Assembly (NCBI GenBank): GCA_903871545.1
Contig: CAIQHG010000023.1
Location: forward strand, 16,894-80,893
Source of the DNA: an uncultured Burkholderiales bacterium
Lineage (GTDB): Bacteria; Pseudomonadota; Gammaproteobacteria; Burkholderiales; Burkholderiaceae_C
Direction: 5' to 3'
DNA length: 64,000 bases
Part shown: in pieces, positions 56,913-64,000 of the stretch
How the letters are laid out: every line of letters begins with the position of its first letter
Numbering within the stretch: the first letter of the stretch is position 1
The notes under the pieces: model-generated
What the model saw: the letters and a program-made list of their open reading frames with translations, nothing else
Databases searched by the model: none
Told to the model about the DNA's origin: nothing
Program-made: the position numbers and the translations under genes

Positions 56913-58658
56913 TCAAACCGAAATGTGTTCTAACAGATAAGTCAGCGCATCTTGCGGTGTCATTTTGGTAGGCTCACTTTGGGTCCTGTGTTGGTATTCA
57001 ATCAGGTTCTCTTTAAGCCCACGCTCTGAAAGCACCACTCGGTGCGGCACTCCGATCAACTCCCAATCCGCAAACATGGCTCCGGGACGCTCTCCCCGGT
57101 CATCTAAGATTGCATCAATTCCCTTTTCGCATAGGGACTCATAGAGCCGAGTTGCTGCGACTTGAACTAGCTCACTTCGGTCCAATCCGATTGGGCAAAT
57201 AACGACCGTAAAAGGGGCAATTGAGTCTGGCCAAATGATGCCTTTGGAATCATGGCTTTGCTCAATAGCGGCAGCCACGATGCGAGTAACCCCTATCCCG
57301 TAGCAACCCATCTCCATAAACTGAGGCTTTCCGCTCTCATCTAAAAAAGTCGCGTTCATTGCCTGAGAGTACTTGGTGCCTAAGTAAAAAACGTGCCCCA
57401 CCTCAATGCCGCGCTCTATGCTCAAATGACCCAGTCCATCGGGGGACAAGTCTCCGTCCACCACATTTCTGATGTCGGCCACCAAATCGGGCTCACCCAA
57501 ATCAGTACTCCAGTTTACGCCCTGCAAGTGATAGCCCTCTATATTGGCGCCGCAAATCCAATCACTCATTACCGCAACCTCTTTGTCAGCAATTACGCTC
57601 AGCGGTGTAGTCACACCGACTGGGCCCAAAAATCCAGGCTTGCAACCAAAATGAGCTTGTATCTCAGCGTTAGTGGCAAATCTAAACCCACCCTCAAAGC
57701 CAGGTAGTTTGCCTACCTTGACTTCGTTCATATCGTGATCCCCCCTGAGGAGCAAAAGCCAGACCTTAGAGCTCTTTAGCACTCCGTGCTCATCAAGTAG
57801 GTCAGTTACAAGCACCAATGACTTAACAGTCGTTTTCAAAGCCACCCCCAAAAGCGAAGCAACTGCCTCGCAGGAGCTTTGGGTTGGGGTGCTTATGCGG
57901 GTCATCTTAACCTTGGGTTCATCGCGCTGGTGCTGCGGCGCTAATGACTGCGCCTTCTCGATGTTGGCTGCGTACTCACTGGTTGGACAATAAACAATTG
58001 CATCCTCACCGGTCGCCGCTATGACTTGGAACTCTTCACTTAGGTCTCCCCCAATAGCGCCGCTGTCGGCTGCAACCGCTCTGTACCTTAGCCCAAAACG
58101 GTCAAAAATTCGTCTGTATGTTTGAGCCATGAGTTGGTAACTGGCCTTAGCAGTGCCTATGTCCTTATCAAAGCTATAAGCGTCTTTCATAATGAACTCT
58201 CGTCCCCGCATCAGTCCAAAACGGGGTCTGCGCTCGTCTCTAAATTTGGTCTGTATTTGGTATAAATTTTTGGGCAATTGTTTATAACTTTTAAACTCCT
58301 GACGGGCAATATCAGTGACTACTTCTTCGCTGGTTGGTTGAATCACAAAATCCCGGTCATGCCTATCTTTGATCCTGAGCAACTCAGGGCCCATCTTTTG
58401 AAAGCGCCCCGTCTCTAGCCACAGCTCTGCGGGTTGAACAACAGGCATGGTGATTTCAATGGCCCCTGATTTGTCCATTTCTTGTCGAATAATTTTTTCA
58501 ACTTTACGAATAATCCTCAAACCCATAGGCATGTAGTTGTAGATTCCAGCGCCTAGTTTCTTTATCATTCCTGCCCTCATCATGAGCTGATGGCTAACTA
58601 TTTCAGCGTCCGCGGGGGAGTCTTTTAAGGTCGTAATGAGGTACTTGGAGGCTTTCAT
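56913..58658 (-). CDS. proS: Prolyl-tRNA synthetase (bacterial type)
   Basis: ProRS charges tRNA-Pro and edits misacylated alanine. The 581-residue protein has class II motif 2 ([19 protein letters not shown] near 140-158) and the editing insertion domain (about 225-405) typical of the bacterial form. Motif 3 is [17 protein letters not shown] near 448, and an anticodon-binding domain ends the protein. The start [19 protein letters not shown] is canonical. It is divergent from rppH with a 122-base gap. Confidence 0.97.
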   Translation of the reverse strand: MKASKYLITTLKDSPADAEIVSHQLMMRAGMIKKLGAGIYNYMPMGLRIIRKVEKIIRQEMDKSGAIEITMPVVQPAELWLETGRFQKMGPELLRIKDRHDRDFVIQPTSEEVVTDIARQEFKSYKQLPKNLYQIQTKFRDERRPRFGLMRGREFIMKDAYSFDKDIGTAKASYQLMAQTYRRIFDRFGLRYRAVAADSGAIGGDLSEEFQVIAATGEDAIVYCPTSEYAANIEKAQSLAPQHQRDEPKVKMTRISTPTQSSCEAVASLLGVALKTTVKSLVLVTDLLDEHGVLKSSKVWLLLLRGDHDMNEVKVGKLPGFEGGFRFATNAEIQAHFGCKPGFLGPVGVTTPLSVIADKEVAVMSDWICGANIEGYHLQGVNWSTDLGEPDLVADIRNVVDGDLSPDGLGHLSIERGIEVGHVFYLGTKYSQAMNATFLDESGKPQFMEMGCYGIGVTRIVAAAIEQSHDSKGIIWPDSIAPFTVVICPIGLDRSELVQVAATRLYESLCEKGIDAILDDRGERPGAMFADWELIGVPHRVVLSERGLKENLIEYQHRTQSEPTKMTPQDALTYLLEHISV

Positions 58659-58722
58659 AAGGTTGGATTTGGGCTACTTGAGTAAAAAGATGGGAATTTT
58701 TAATTTTTCGGGCATTACCCCC

Positions 58723-58750
58723 TTGATCACAGCAAATGCATGTGCATAAT
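58723..58750 (+). promoter_or_regulatory. Candidate sigma-70 promoter of rppH
   Basis: TTGATC (58723-58728) and CATAAT (58745-58750) are spaced by 16 bases, 30 bases before the rppH ATG. The hexamers match the consensus at 4 or 5 of 6 positions each. Confidence 0.45.
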
Positions 58751-58780
58751 GGAATCAATTTAAAAATTTGAGGTTCGATT

Positions 58781-59332
58781 ATGCTTGACAGAGATGGGTT
58801 TCGGCCCAATGTCGGCATCATTTTGCTAAACCAATTTGATCAAGTATTTTGGGGTAAAAGGCTTAAAACGCACAGTTGGCAGTTCCCGCAAGGAGGTATT
58901 GACTCGGGTGAATCGCCAGAGCAAGCCATGTACAGGGAATTGTTTGAAGAGGTTGGATTAAGACCTGAACACGTCGACATTGTTGCCCGAACCCGCGATT
59001 GGTTGCATTATGAGGTGCCAGACCGGTACATCCGTCGTGATGCACGGGGTCATTACAAGGGTCAAAAACAAATATGGTTTTTGTTACGTTTGGTTGTTCC
59101 TGATTGGAATTTAAACCTACGGGCCACCTCACATCCAGAGTTTGATGCGTGGCGGTGGAATGATTATTGGGTTCCGCTAGATTTGGTAGTTGAGTTTAAA
59201 AGAGGCGTCTATGAGATGGCTTTGACGCAGCTCTCAACTTACTTGCAAAACCGTGTTTATGGCTCTGGACAAAACCAAAATCATCACCCCAGGTCTGGAT
59301 CCGAGAACCGTAGTGGTAAATTAAATAAATAA
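58781..59332 (+). CDS. rppH: RNA pyrophosphohydrolase RppH
   Basis: RppH removes pyrophosphate from the 5' end of mRNA and so triggers RNase E decay. In 183 residues it shows [10 protein letters not shown] near 8-17, [20 protein letters not shown] near 34-53 and the NUDIX box ending [13 protein letters not shown]-type residues follow in [11 protein letters not shown]. Size and motifs match the family. The C-terminal 25 residues are polar and variable. A terminator follows the stop by 6 bases. Confidence 0.94.
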   Translation: MLDRDGFRPNVGIILLNQFDQVFWGKRLKTHSWQFPQGGIDSGESPEQAMYRELFEEVGLRPEHVDIVARTRDWLHYEVPDRYIRRDARGHYKGQKQIWFLLRLVVPDWNLNLRATSHPEFDAWRWNDYWVPLDLVVEFKRGVYEMALTQLSTYLQNRVYGSGQNQNHHPRSGSENRSGKLNK

Positions 59333-59337
59333 CGTTT

Positions 59338-59358
59338 AAAAGCAATTAATGCTTTTTT
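59338..59358 (+). terminator. Intrinsic terminator after rppH
   Basis: A 7-bp stem (AAAAGCA/TGCTTTT, loop ATTAA) is followed by a run of T up to 59358. It begins 6 bases after the rppH stop. The convergent proB ends at 59411. Confidence 0.8.
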
Positions 59359-59410
59359 AGTATGCAAAAGGGATTTGGCCCCTATTTGACGTTAAGTCGT
59401 AAAAAACCGA

Positions 59411-60562
59411 TCAACGCCCTGTTAATACCAAGTTATCTCGGTGAACCATCTCTGGCTCGGCGCTGTAGCCCAAGAGTTTCTCAAAGTCTTGGGATGATTT
59501 ACCGCAAATTAGTCTTGCCTCCGTGCTTGAATAGTTGGACAACCCTCTAGCAAACTCTACCCCTTCAAAATCACAGATTGCAATCACGTCTCCCCTCGTA
59601 AATTCGCCCAAAACAGCTGTCATTCCAACAGACAAAATGCTCTTGCCTTGGGAGCGTATTTTCTCAGTTGCACCCTTATCTACGGCAATTGAACCTCTCA
59701 ACTGTAAGTGATCGGCCATCCACTGTTTTTTAGCTTGTTGCTTTGGCGTCACCGCGCTCAAGAGCGTTCCTATCGCTTCGCCCTGAAAGAGTCGAACGAG
59801 CACGTGCGGCTCCCGTCCCCATGCGATCACCGTGGAGGCCCCTGAGCCAGCGGCTCTTTTGGCCGCAATGATCTTAGTAATCATCCCGCCTTTGCCAATA
59901 CTAGAGCCTGCACCTCCAGCCATTGCCTCTAGTGCGGGGTCTCCCGCTTGGCCCTCATTGATAAACTGCGCGCGATGCGATTTTCTCGGGTCTTCGCTAT
60001 AAAGGCCTTTTTGATCTGTCAAAATCACCAACGCATCGGCTTCAACCAAATTGGCAACTAAAGCGCCTAAGGTATCGTTGTCCCCAAATTTAATCTCATC
60101 TGTGACGACCGTATCGTTTTCGTTGATGACGGGAATCACTTTGTGCTCGAGTAAAGTGGCAAGCGTTGAGCGCGCGTTTAAATAACGCTCCCTATCAGCT
60201 AAATCCGCGTGAGTTAAGAGCACCTGAGCGCTAGACAGCCCACAGGCCCTGAGCTCAGTTTCATACATCTGTGCCAACCCCATTTGACCTACTGCGGCTG
60301 CGGCTTGGAGGGCGTGTAATTCTTTGGGTCTATGAGTCCATCCAAGGCGTTTCATCCCCTCGGCAATAGCTCCACTTGAGACCATAATAACTTCGCGCGG
60401 AATGCCCTGAACGCTGTCCCCCTTAACTAGCTCAGCCAGTTGTTTACACCAATCTGCGATAGCCAATTGGTCTAAACCTTTTCCCTCATTGGTCACAAGA
60501 CTTGAGCCCACTTTGATGACAATTTTCCTAGCCTGGCTAAAATTAATTGAGGAGTCCGACAT
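59411..60562 (-). CDS. proB: Glutamate 5-kinase
   Basis: ProB phosphorylates glutamate in the first step of proline synthesis. The 383-residue protein has an amino-acid kinase domain with KVGSSLVTN near 16, [20 protein letters not shown] near 148 and [16 protein letters not shown] near 218. A C-terminal PUA domain follows (about 285-360). proA is not adjacent. It lies 62 bases after obgE on the same strand. Confidence 0.96.
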   Translation of the reverse strand: MSDSSINFSQARKIVIKVGSSLVTNEGKGLDQLAIADWCKQLAELVKGDSVQGIPREVIMVSSGAIAEGMKRLGWTHRPKELHALQAAAAVGQMGLAQMYETELRACGLSSAQVLLTHADLADRERYLNARSTLATLLEHKVIPVINENDTVVTDEIKFGDNDTLGALVANLVEADALVILTDQKGLYSEDPRKSHRAQFINEGQAGDPALEAMAGGAGSSIGKGGMITKIIAAKRAAGSGASTVIAWGREPHVLVRLFQGEAIGTLLSAVTPKQQAKKQWMADHLQLRGSIAVDKGATEKIRSQGKSILSVGMTAVLGEFTRGDVIAICDFEGVEFARGLSNYSSTEARLICGKSSQDFEKLLGYSAEPEMVHRDNLVLTGR

Positions 60563-60624
60563 ATATAGTTAAATGAATTGATTCTATGAAGCCGACAAAT
60601 ATTAAACACCACAGTCGACGTCGA

Positions 60625-61722
60625 CTAGTCTGGACTTAGTGCTCCCATCGCACCAGAGCCATCCAAGGTGTTAAAGCGAGGATCGTCTTGAACGGCCTCT
60701 TGTGTAGAAATATGTTGAGCATGAAGGTATGCATAAATATCTCTTATCAGACCCTCACAACCCTCTCGAGTAAGTGCTGAAATCTGAAAAACGGGACCCT
60801 TATACTTAAAACGTTTAACAAAATCTGCAACTCTTTTTTTTCTTTCCTCTATGGGCACCATATCCAGTTTGTTGAGCACCAACCAACGCGGCTTCTCAAA
60901 CAACTGAACGTCATATTTTTGCAGCTCATGGACAATTGATTTGGCTTGCTGAACAGGATCTACACCCTCATCAAAAGGAGCTAAATCCACCAAATGAAGC
61001 AACAAACGAGTACGCTGTAAGTGCCTCAAAAATTGATGCCCAAGCCCCGCCCCCTCTGCAGCACCCTCTATCAACCCTGGCACATCGGCCACGACAAAGC
61101 TTTGCTCTGGCCCCACACGTACAACGCCCAAATTGGGGTGAAGCGTTGTAAAGGGATAATCCGCAATTTTGGGACGCGCATTTGACACTGCAGAGATCAA
61201 AGTTGACTTGCCGGCGTTTGGCATCCCAAGCAGGCCCACATCTGCCAAAACTTTCAGCTCTAACTTTAAACTCTTTCGGTCCCCAGGCCAGCCAGGTGTT
61301 TTTTGTCGCGGCGCTCTATTGATGGCACTCTTAAAGCGCATATTACCAAAGCCACCGTCCCCACCTTTGGCAATCATTATTACTTCACCAGGGGTTAGAA
61401 GTTCGAATAAGACTTCACCTGTTTCAGAATCAGCCATGATTGTACCAACAGGCATTTTTAAGATAATGTCGTCCCCTGCCGCTCCAAACATATCAGACCC
61501 CATTCCGTGCTGGCCCTTTTTAGCTTCATGTCGCCTTGAGTATCTGTAATCAACGAGTGTGTTGAGACTGGAGTCGGCAACGGCGTAAACATGGCCGCCT
61601 CTTCCTCCGTCCCCGCCGTTGGGTCCACCAAACTCTTTGAATTTTTCGTGCCTGAATGAGACGCAACCGTTCCCGCCGTCACCAGCAGCAATATCTATAT
61701 ATGCTTCATCTACAAACTTCAT
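60625..61722 (-). CDS. obgE: GTPase ObgE/CgtA
   Basis: ObgE is a GTPase acting in large-subunit ribosome assembly and stress control. The 365-residue protein has the glycine-rich Obg fold (about 1-158, with [14 protein letters not shown]), then the G domain: G1 GMPNAGKST near 166-174, G3 DVPGLIEGA near 212 and G4 NKLD near 284. It lies just downstream of rpmA. An intrinsic terminator ends only about 16 bases before its ATG, so its expression probably depends on read-through. Confidence 0.96.
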   Translation of the reverse strand: MKFVDEAYIDIAAGDGGNGCVSFRHEKFKEFGGPNGGDGGRGGHVYAVADSSLNTLVDYRYSRRHEAKKGQHGMGSDMFGAAGDDIILKMPVGTIMADSETGEVLFELLTPGEVIMIAKGGDGGFGNMRFKSAINRAPRQKTPGWPGDRKSLKLELKVLADVGLLGMPNAGKSTLISAVSNARPKIADYPFTTLHPNLGVVRVGPEQSFVVADVPGLIEGAAEGAGLGHQFLRHLQRTRLLLHLVDLAPFDEGVDPVQQAKSIVHELQKYDVQLFEKPRWLVLNKLDMVPIEERKKRVADFVKRFKYKGPVFQISALTREGCEGLIRDIYAYLHAQHISTQEAVQDDPRFNTLDGSGAMGALSPD

Positions 61723-61737
61723 TTGAGGCCCCTTATG

Positions 61738-61761
61738 AAAAAGCCCCGACCAGCGGGGCTT
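61738..61761 (-). terminator. Intrinsic terminator between rpmA and obgE
   Basis: On the minus strand an 8-bp GC-rich stem (AAGCCCCG/CGGGGCTT, 5-base loop) is followed by five T (61742-61738). It begins 23 bases after the rpmA stop and ends 16 bases before the obgE start codon. It has the full form of a strong intrinsic terminator. Confidence 0.9.
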
Positions 61762-61783
61762 GTCGTGAGCCTTGTATATTGGC

Positions 61784-62041
61784 TTAAGCGGGAGTCACGT
61801 TGACAGTGTGCTTGTTAAGCGCGCCACGAATTGCAAATTTAACGTGACCGTCAACCAGCGCAAACAAAGTATGGTCTTTGCCGATACCCACGTTCGTGCC
61901 CGGATGAAATTTAGTACCGCGTTGACGAACTATGATTGAGCCTGCGCTAACTTGCTCACCGCCGAACGCTTTAACACCCAACATTTTTGGTTGTGAGTCG
62001 CGTCCATTTCGTGTGGATCCACCACCTTTTTTCTGTGCCAT
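61784..62041 (-). CDS. rpmA: 50S ribosomal protein L27
   Basis: This basic 85-residue protein has the canonical L27 sequence: [19 protein letters not shown] at the N-terminus, which reaches the peptidyl-transferase centre, then [20 protein letters not shown]. No N-terminal extension needing processing is present. It follows rplU by 11 bases. A strong terminator lies 23 bases downstream. Confidence 0.98.
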   Translation of the reverse strand: MAQKKGGGSTRNGRDSQPKMLGVKAFGGEQVSAGSIIVRQRGTKFHPGTNVGIGKDHTLFALVDGHVKFAIRGALNKHTVNVTPA

Positions 62042-62052
62042 TTATATGCTCC

Positions 62053-62364
62053 TTATGCCGAAATTGAGGCAATTTCCAGTTCAGTGAACTGCTGGCGATG
62101 GCCTTGCCTTTTTTGGTAGTGCTTACGGCGGCGCATTTTAAAAATGCGTACTTTGTCGTGCTTACCTTGCGCGACAACTGTGGCCGTTACGGATGCGCCG
62201 GACACCAAGGGCGTACCGATCTTGATTTCAGCGCCGTTTCCGACTGCTAAAACATGATCAAGAACGATTTCTTGGCCTATATCCGCAGCGATCAGTTCTA
62301 CTTTAATTTTTTCGCCGGTTGACACGCGATACTGCTTGCCACCAGTTTTTATGACTGCGTACAT
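62053..62364 (-). CDS. rplU: 50S ribosomal protein L21
   Basis: L21 is a primary assembly protein of the 50S subunit. With the ATG at 62364 it has 103 residues, the usual size. It starts [14 protein letters not shown] and ends with the basic [20 protein letters not shown] segment. AGAGG lies 5 bases before this ATG; an in-frame ATG at 62412 would add 16 residues foreign to the family and is rejected. It is divergent from ispB. Confidence 0.97.
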   Translation of the reverse strand: MYAVIKTGGKQYRVSTGEKIKVELIAADIGQEIVLDHVLAVGNGAEIKIGTPLVSGASVTATVVAQGKHDKVRIFKMRRRKHYQKRQGHRQQFTELEIASISA

Positions 62365-62582
62365 ACTAACCTCTAGAAAATTCTTTGAAGCTCTGGGAAA
62401 GGAATTCCCCACAGAGCCTTAAATTATAGCATTTTTCTTTTATAGCAAGGTTTTTTTCGTTTCTTTAGCTACATTACTACCCACTAACCCCATTATTACA
62501 ACGCTTCAGTGGTCAACCGATAATTTGCACTTGCTTTGACTTAATGCGTGGAAAAATAATTTTTGGCCATGTTTTACCCATT

Positions 62583-62608
62583 TTGAACTACTATTGGCCT
62601 TTTATAAT
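62583..62608 (+). promoter_or_regulatory. Candidate ispB promoter
   Basis: A perfect -10 hexamer TATAAT at 62603-62608 lies 30 bases before the ispB ATG. The best -35 candidate, TTGAAC at 62583, is spaced by only 14 bases, so the -35 is uncertain. The 274-base gap 62365-62638 between rplU and ispB holds both divergent promoters and no gene. Confidence 0.45.
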
Positions 62609-62638
62609 GAACAATAAATACTTAAAGTTCAAGCCTTG

Positions 62639-63622
62639 ATGCAATCAACCAGCTCCAAAACCGCTACTGCTTTGTACCTCATAAAAGAGGATATGGCGCT
62701 AGTTGATCAACTGACCAATGATCGCCTCAACACAAGTGTCCCCTTAGTGGGCGATGTTTGCCAGTATATTATTACCGCCGGGGGGAAAAGACTCAGACCT
62801 GCGCTCTTGTTGCTCATGTCTGGGGCCGTTAATTACACCCACCCCCATAGAATCCAGCTTGCGGCAGTCGTTGAGTTTATCCACACAGCAACACTCTTGC
62901 ATGATGACGTGGTAGATGAGTCGACACTTAGAAGAGGACGCGCAACTGCGAACTCAACATTTGGTAACCCCGCAAGTGTGTTGGTGGGCGACTTTTTGTA
63001 TTCCAGAGCATTTCAAATGATGGTTGAGTGCGGAGAAATGAGGGTGCTCTCTCTTTTAGCTGAGGCAACCAACGTGATTGCAGAGGGGGAAGTGCTACAA
63101 CTCATGAATATGCATGACCCGTCCCTAGATCAGGCAGGTTATCTGCGAGTTATCCGTTCAAAAACAGCAAAACTATTTGAGGCCAGTTGCCGCATTCCGG
63201 CCGTCATGGCCGGGCTCCCCCCTGACATAGAGGAGGCATGTGCAAAATACGGCCAAGCACTTGGAACAGCCTTCCAAGTTATCGACGACGTTTTGGATTA
63301 CGACGGAGAAGCCGCAGAGCTGGGCAAAAATCTAGGAGATGATTTGCGCGAAGGCAAAACCACGTTGCCACTGATTATTGCAATGCAAAGGGCAAACAAC
63401 GCTCAACGTGCTGTGATCCAAGAGGCAATTACTCAGGGCGGGGTCGACAGACTTGGGGATATTTTAACTATTGTTCGAGAAACTGGTGCAATGGTTGCTA
63501 CTCGCGAGACCGCAATGGAAGAGGCCCGCAGCGCCCTAGATTATTTAAATCCTCTTGAGGACTCCCCCTTCAAAAACGGCTTAGCTGAGCTAGCGCAAGA
63601 ACTCATTAATCGTAAAACTTAG
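62639..63622 (+). CDS. ispB: Polyprenyl (octaprenyl) diphosphate synthase
   Basis: IspB makes the long isoprenoid side chain of ubiquinone. With the ATG at 62639 it has 327 residues; the codon just before is an in-frame TTG. The first aspartate-rich motif is HDDVVDESTLRRGR near 84-97 and the second is QVIDDVLDYDGE near 215-226. GGKRLRPALL near 47 binds isopentenyl diphosphate. Chain length cannot be read with certainty, but an octaprenyl product fits ubiquinone-8 of Burkholderiales. It completes the quinone genes in the window. Confidence 0.94.
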   Translation: MQSTSSKTATALYLIKEDMALVDQLTNDRLNTSVPLVGDVCQYIITAGGKRLRPALLLLMSGAVNYTHPHRIQLAAVVEFIHTATLLHDDVVDESTLRRGRATANSTFGNPASVLVGDFLYSRAFQMMVECGEMRVLSLLAEATNVIAEGEVLQLMNMHDPSLDQAGYLRVIRSKTAKLFEASCRIPAVMAGLPPDIEEACAKYGQALGTAFQVIDDVLDYDGEAAELGKNLGDDLREGKTTLPLIIAMQRANNAQRAVIQEAITQGGVDRLGDILTIVRETGAMVATRETAMEEARSALDYLNPLEDSPFKNGLAELAQELINRKT

Positions 63623-63708
63623 TTTAAAGAAGTAAACTTTTAACGCAACACTGCTCTCTTTATTAATTCATTAATTGATATCCCTTTTGCTATAACAGGC
63701 TTTGTTAT

Positions 63709-63811
63709 TCACTTTGAAATAGTGATCCCTAGTAGAGTTCATGTTGGCGCCATCAGGCACGAAAGAGAACGCGACTACAACTGAGACGTAAAATTAATCA
63801 GTCACTTTGAA
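63709..63811. repeat. Direct repeat flanking the suspected mobile-element end
   Basis: The 10-bp sequence TCACTTTGAA occurs at 63709-63718 and again at 63802-63811, with TAG one base later in both. The second copy covers the predicted right end of the element at 63807. The bases 63623-63806 between ispB and that end contain no recognisable gene. Confidence 0.5.
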
Positions 63812-64000
63812 TTAGCGGGGCTAAGTGGTAACCACGTTCATTAAGACGGTACGGGCCTATAGTGAAATACCCGCGACTAAACGCCTTTCGGCGCTGTAGT
63901 CGGGGCATCTGATTTCGCAATCAAATATTCCTGCTTCGTCTGCTGCTGCATGGACATGGCTTGCGCCTCACCATGGCTTATGCGTGCATCCACAGGCACA
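63807..64000 (-). mobile_element. Possible right end of an IS200/IS605 tnpB-type element (cut by window)
   Basis: Read on the minus strand, an open frame enters from beyond 64000 and ends in TAG at 63877-63879. The stop lies within a strong GAAA-loop hairpin (63874-63905; stems CGACTA/TAGTCG and GCGCC/GGCG). About 55 bases further on is a small hairpin GTGG-TTA-CCAC, and then TTCAA (63811-63807 on the minus strand). A structured tail after the frame and a TCAA end are features of IS605-family right ends and their omega-RNA. The match is from general knowledge of the family and is not proven. Confidence 0.4.
63877..64000 (-). CDS. C-terminal end of an unidentified protein, possibly TnpB
   Basis: Forty codons are visible before the TAG; the 5' part lies outside the window. 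The visible end is Gln/Ala/Lys-rich (MQQQTKQEYLIAKSD) and has no conserved domain. TnpB proteins often end in a variable, polar tail after their zinc finger, and the following structured DNA fits, but the tail alone does not identify the family. Confidence 0.35.
   Translation of the reverse strand, partial: VPVDARISHGEAQAMSMQQQTKQEYLIAKSDAPTTAPKGV

Noticed and set aside
1..64000. tRNA, rRNA, CRISPR array or prophage
   Set aside because: By eye no cloverleaf, ribosomal segment, regular spaced repeats or phage gene module was found; a covariance search was not possible.

Overview
The window looks like core chromosome of a Burkholderiales betaproteobacterium with moderate GC (not computed). The evidence is family content and order: System I cytochrome c maturation (ccmABCDEFGHI), an orphan Bug-type periplasmic receptor, DUF3460 next to scpA, a ~1300-residue DUF3683-type FAD/Fe-S dehydrogenase, ubiB-ubiJ and ubiE, hemA-prfA-prmC-grxD, gpsA-secB-grxC-rhodanese divergent from gpmA-ctpA-moeB, and rplU-rpmA-obgE-proB. 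A long TrpS (~400 residues) and split CcmH/CcmI also fit. The genus cannot be fixed from the sequence alone. No rRNA, tRNA, CRISPR array or prophage was seen.

Layout. 1-6.8 kb (+): recJ (5' end outside the window), a PHP phosphoesterase, a DMT exporter, a YciO/Sua5-type protein, an M50 protease, trpS and a LuxR-type response regulator, closed by a bidirectional hairpin. 6.9-16.4 kb (-): NUDIX, Bug receptor and the whole ccm cluster, including a 56-residue ccmD. 16.4-19.2 kb (+): MsbA-like ABC exporter and pilD. 19.2-25.5 kb: mrp (-) divergent from metG, SulP permease, DUF3460 and scpA (+). 25.5-31 kb: gpsA/secB/grxC/rhodanese (-) facing away from gpmA/ctpA/moeB (+). 31-34.9 kb (-): DUF429, folE, and a translationally coupled phospholipase D/EEP pair.

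34.9-37.6 kb is the one stretch that looks accessory: AT-rich intergenic DNA, a predicted exported protein of no recognised family, and two tandem paralogous Crp/Fnr-type regulators. The first has no ATG/GTG/TTG start at the position its paralogue predicts (a CTG sits there). The second has a changed recognition helix and is preceded by a perfect FNR-type palindrome joined to three 11-bp tandem repeats, each carrying a -10-like element.

37.6-52.3 kb (-): alpha/beta hydrolase, aspS, DUF502, FmdB, a sodium:solute symporter, ubiB-ubiJ, a Tim44-like protein, ubiE, DUF971, the DUF3683 dehydrogenase and a small membrane protein. 52.3-55.9 kb (+): hemA, prfA, prmC, grxD. 56-58.7 kb (-): lytic transglycosylase and proS. 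58.8-59.3 kb (+): rppH. 59.4-62.4 kb (-): proB, obgE, rpmA, rplU. 62.6-63.6 kb (+): ispB. The last ~190 bases look like the right end of a mobile element entering from beyond the window on the minus strand, tentatively IS200/IS605 tnpB-type.

Functionally, respiration dominates: cytochrome c maturation, ubiquinone synthesis (ubiB, ubiJ, ubiE, ispB) and tetrapyrrole synthesis (hemA). Translation is the second theme: four aminoacyl-tRNA synthetases, RF1 with its methyltransferase PrmC, L21 and L27, and the ribosome-assembly GTPase ObgE. Two intrinsic terminators sit within 30 bases upstream of secB and obgE, which suggests partial termination as a control layer.
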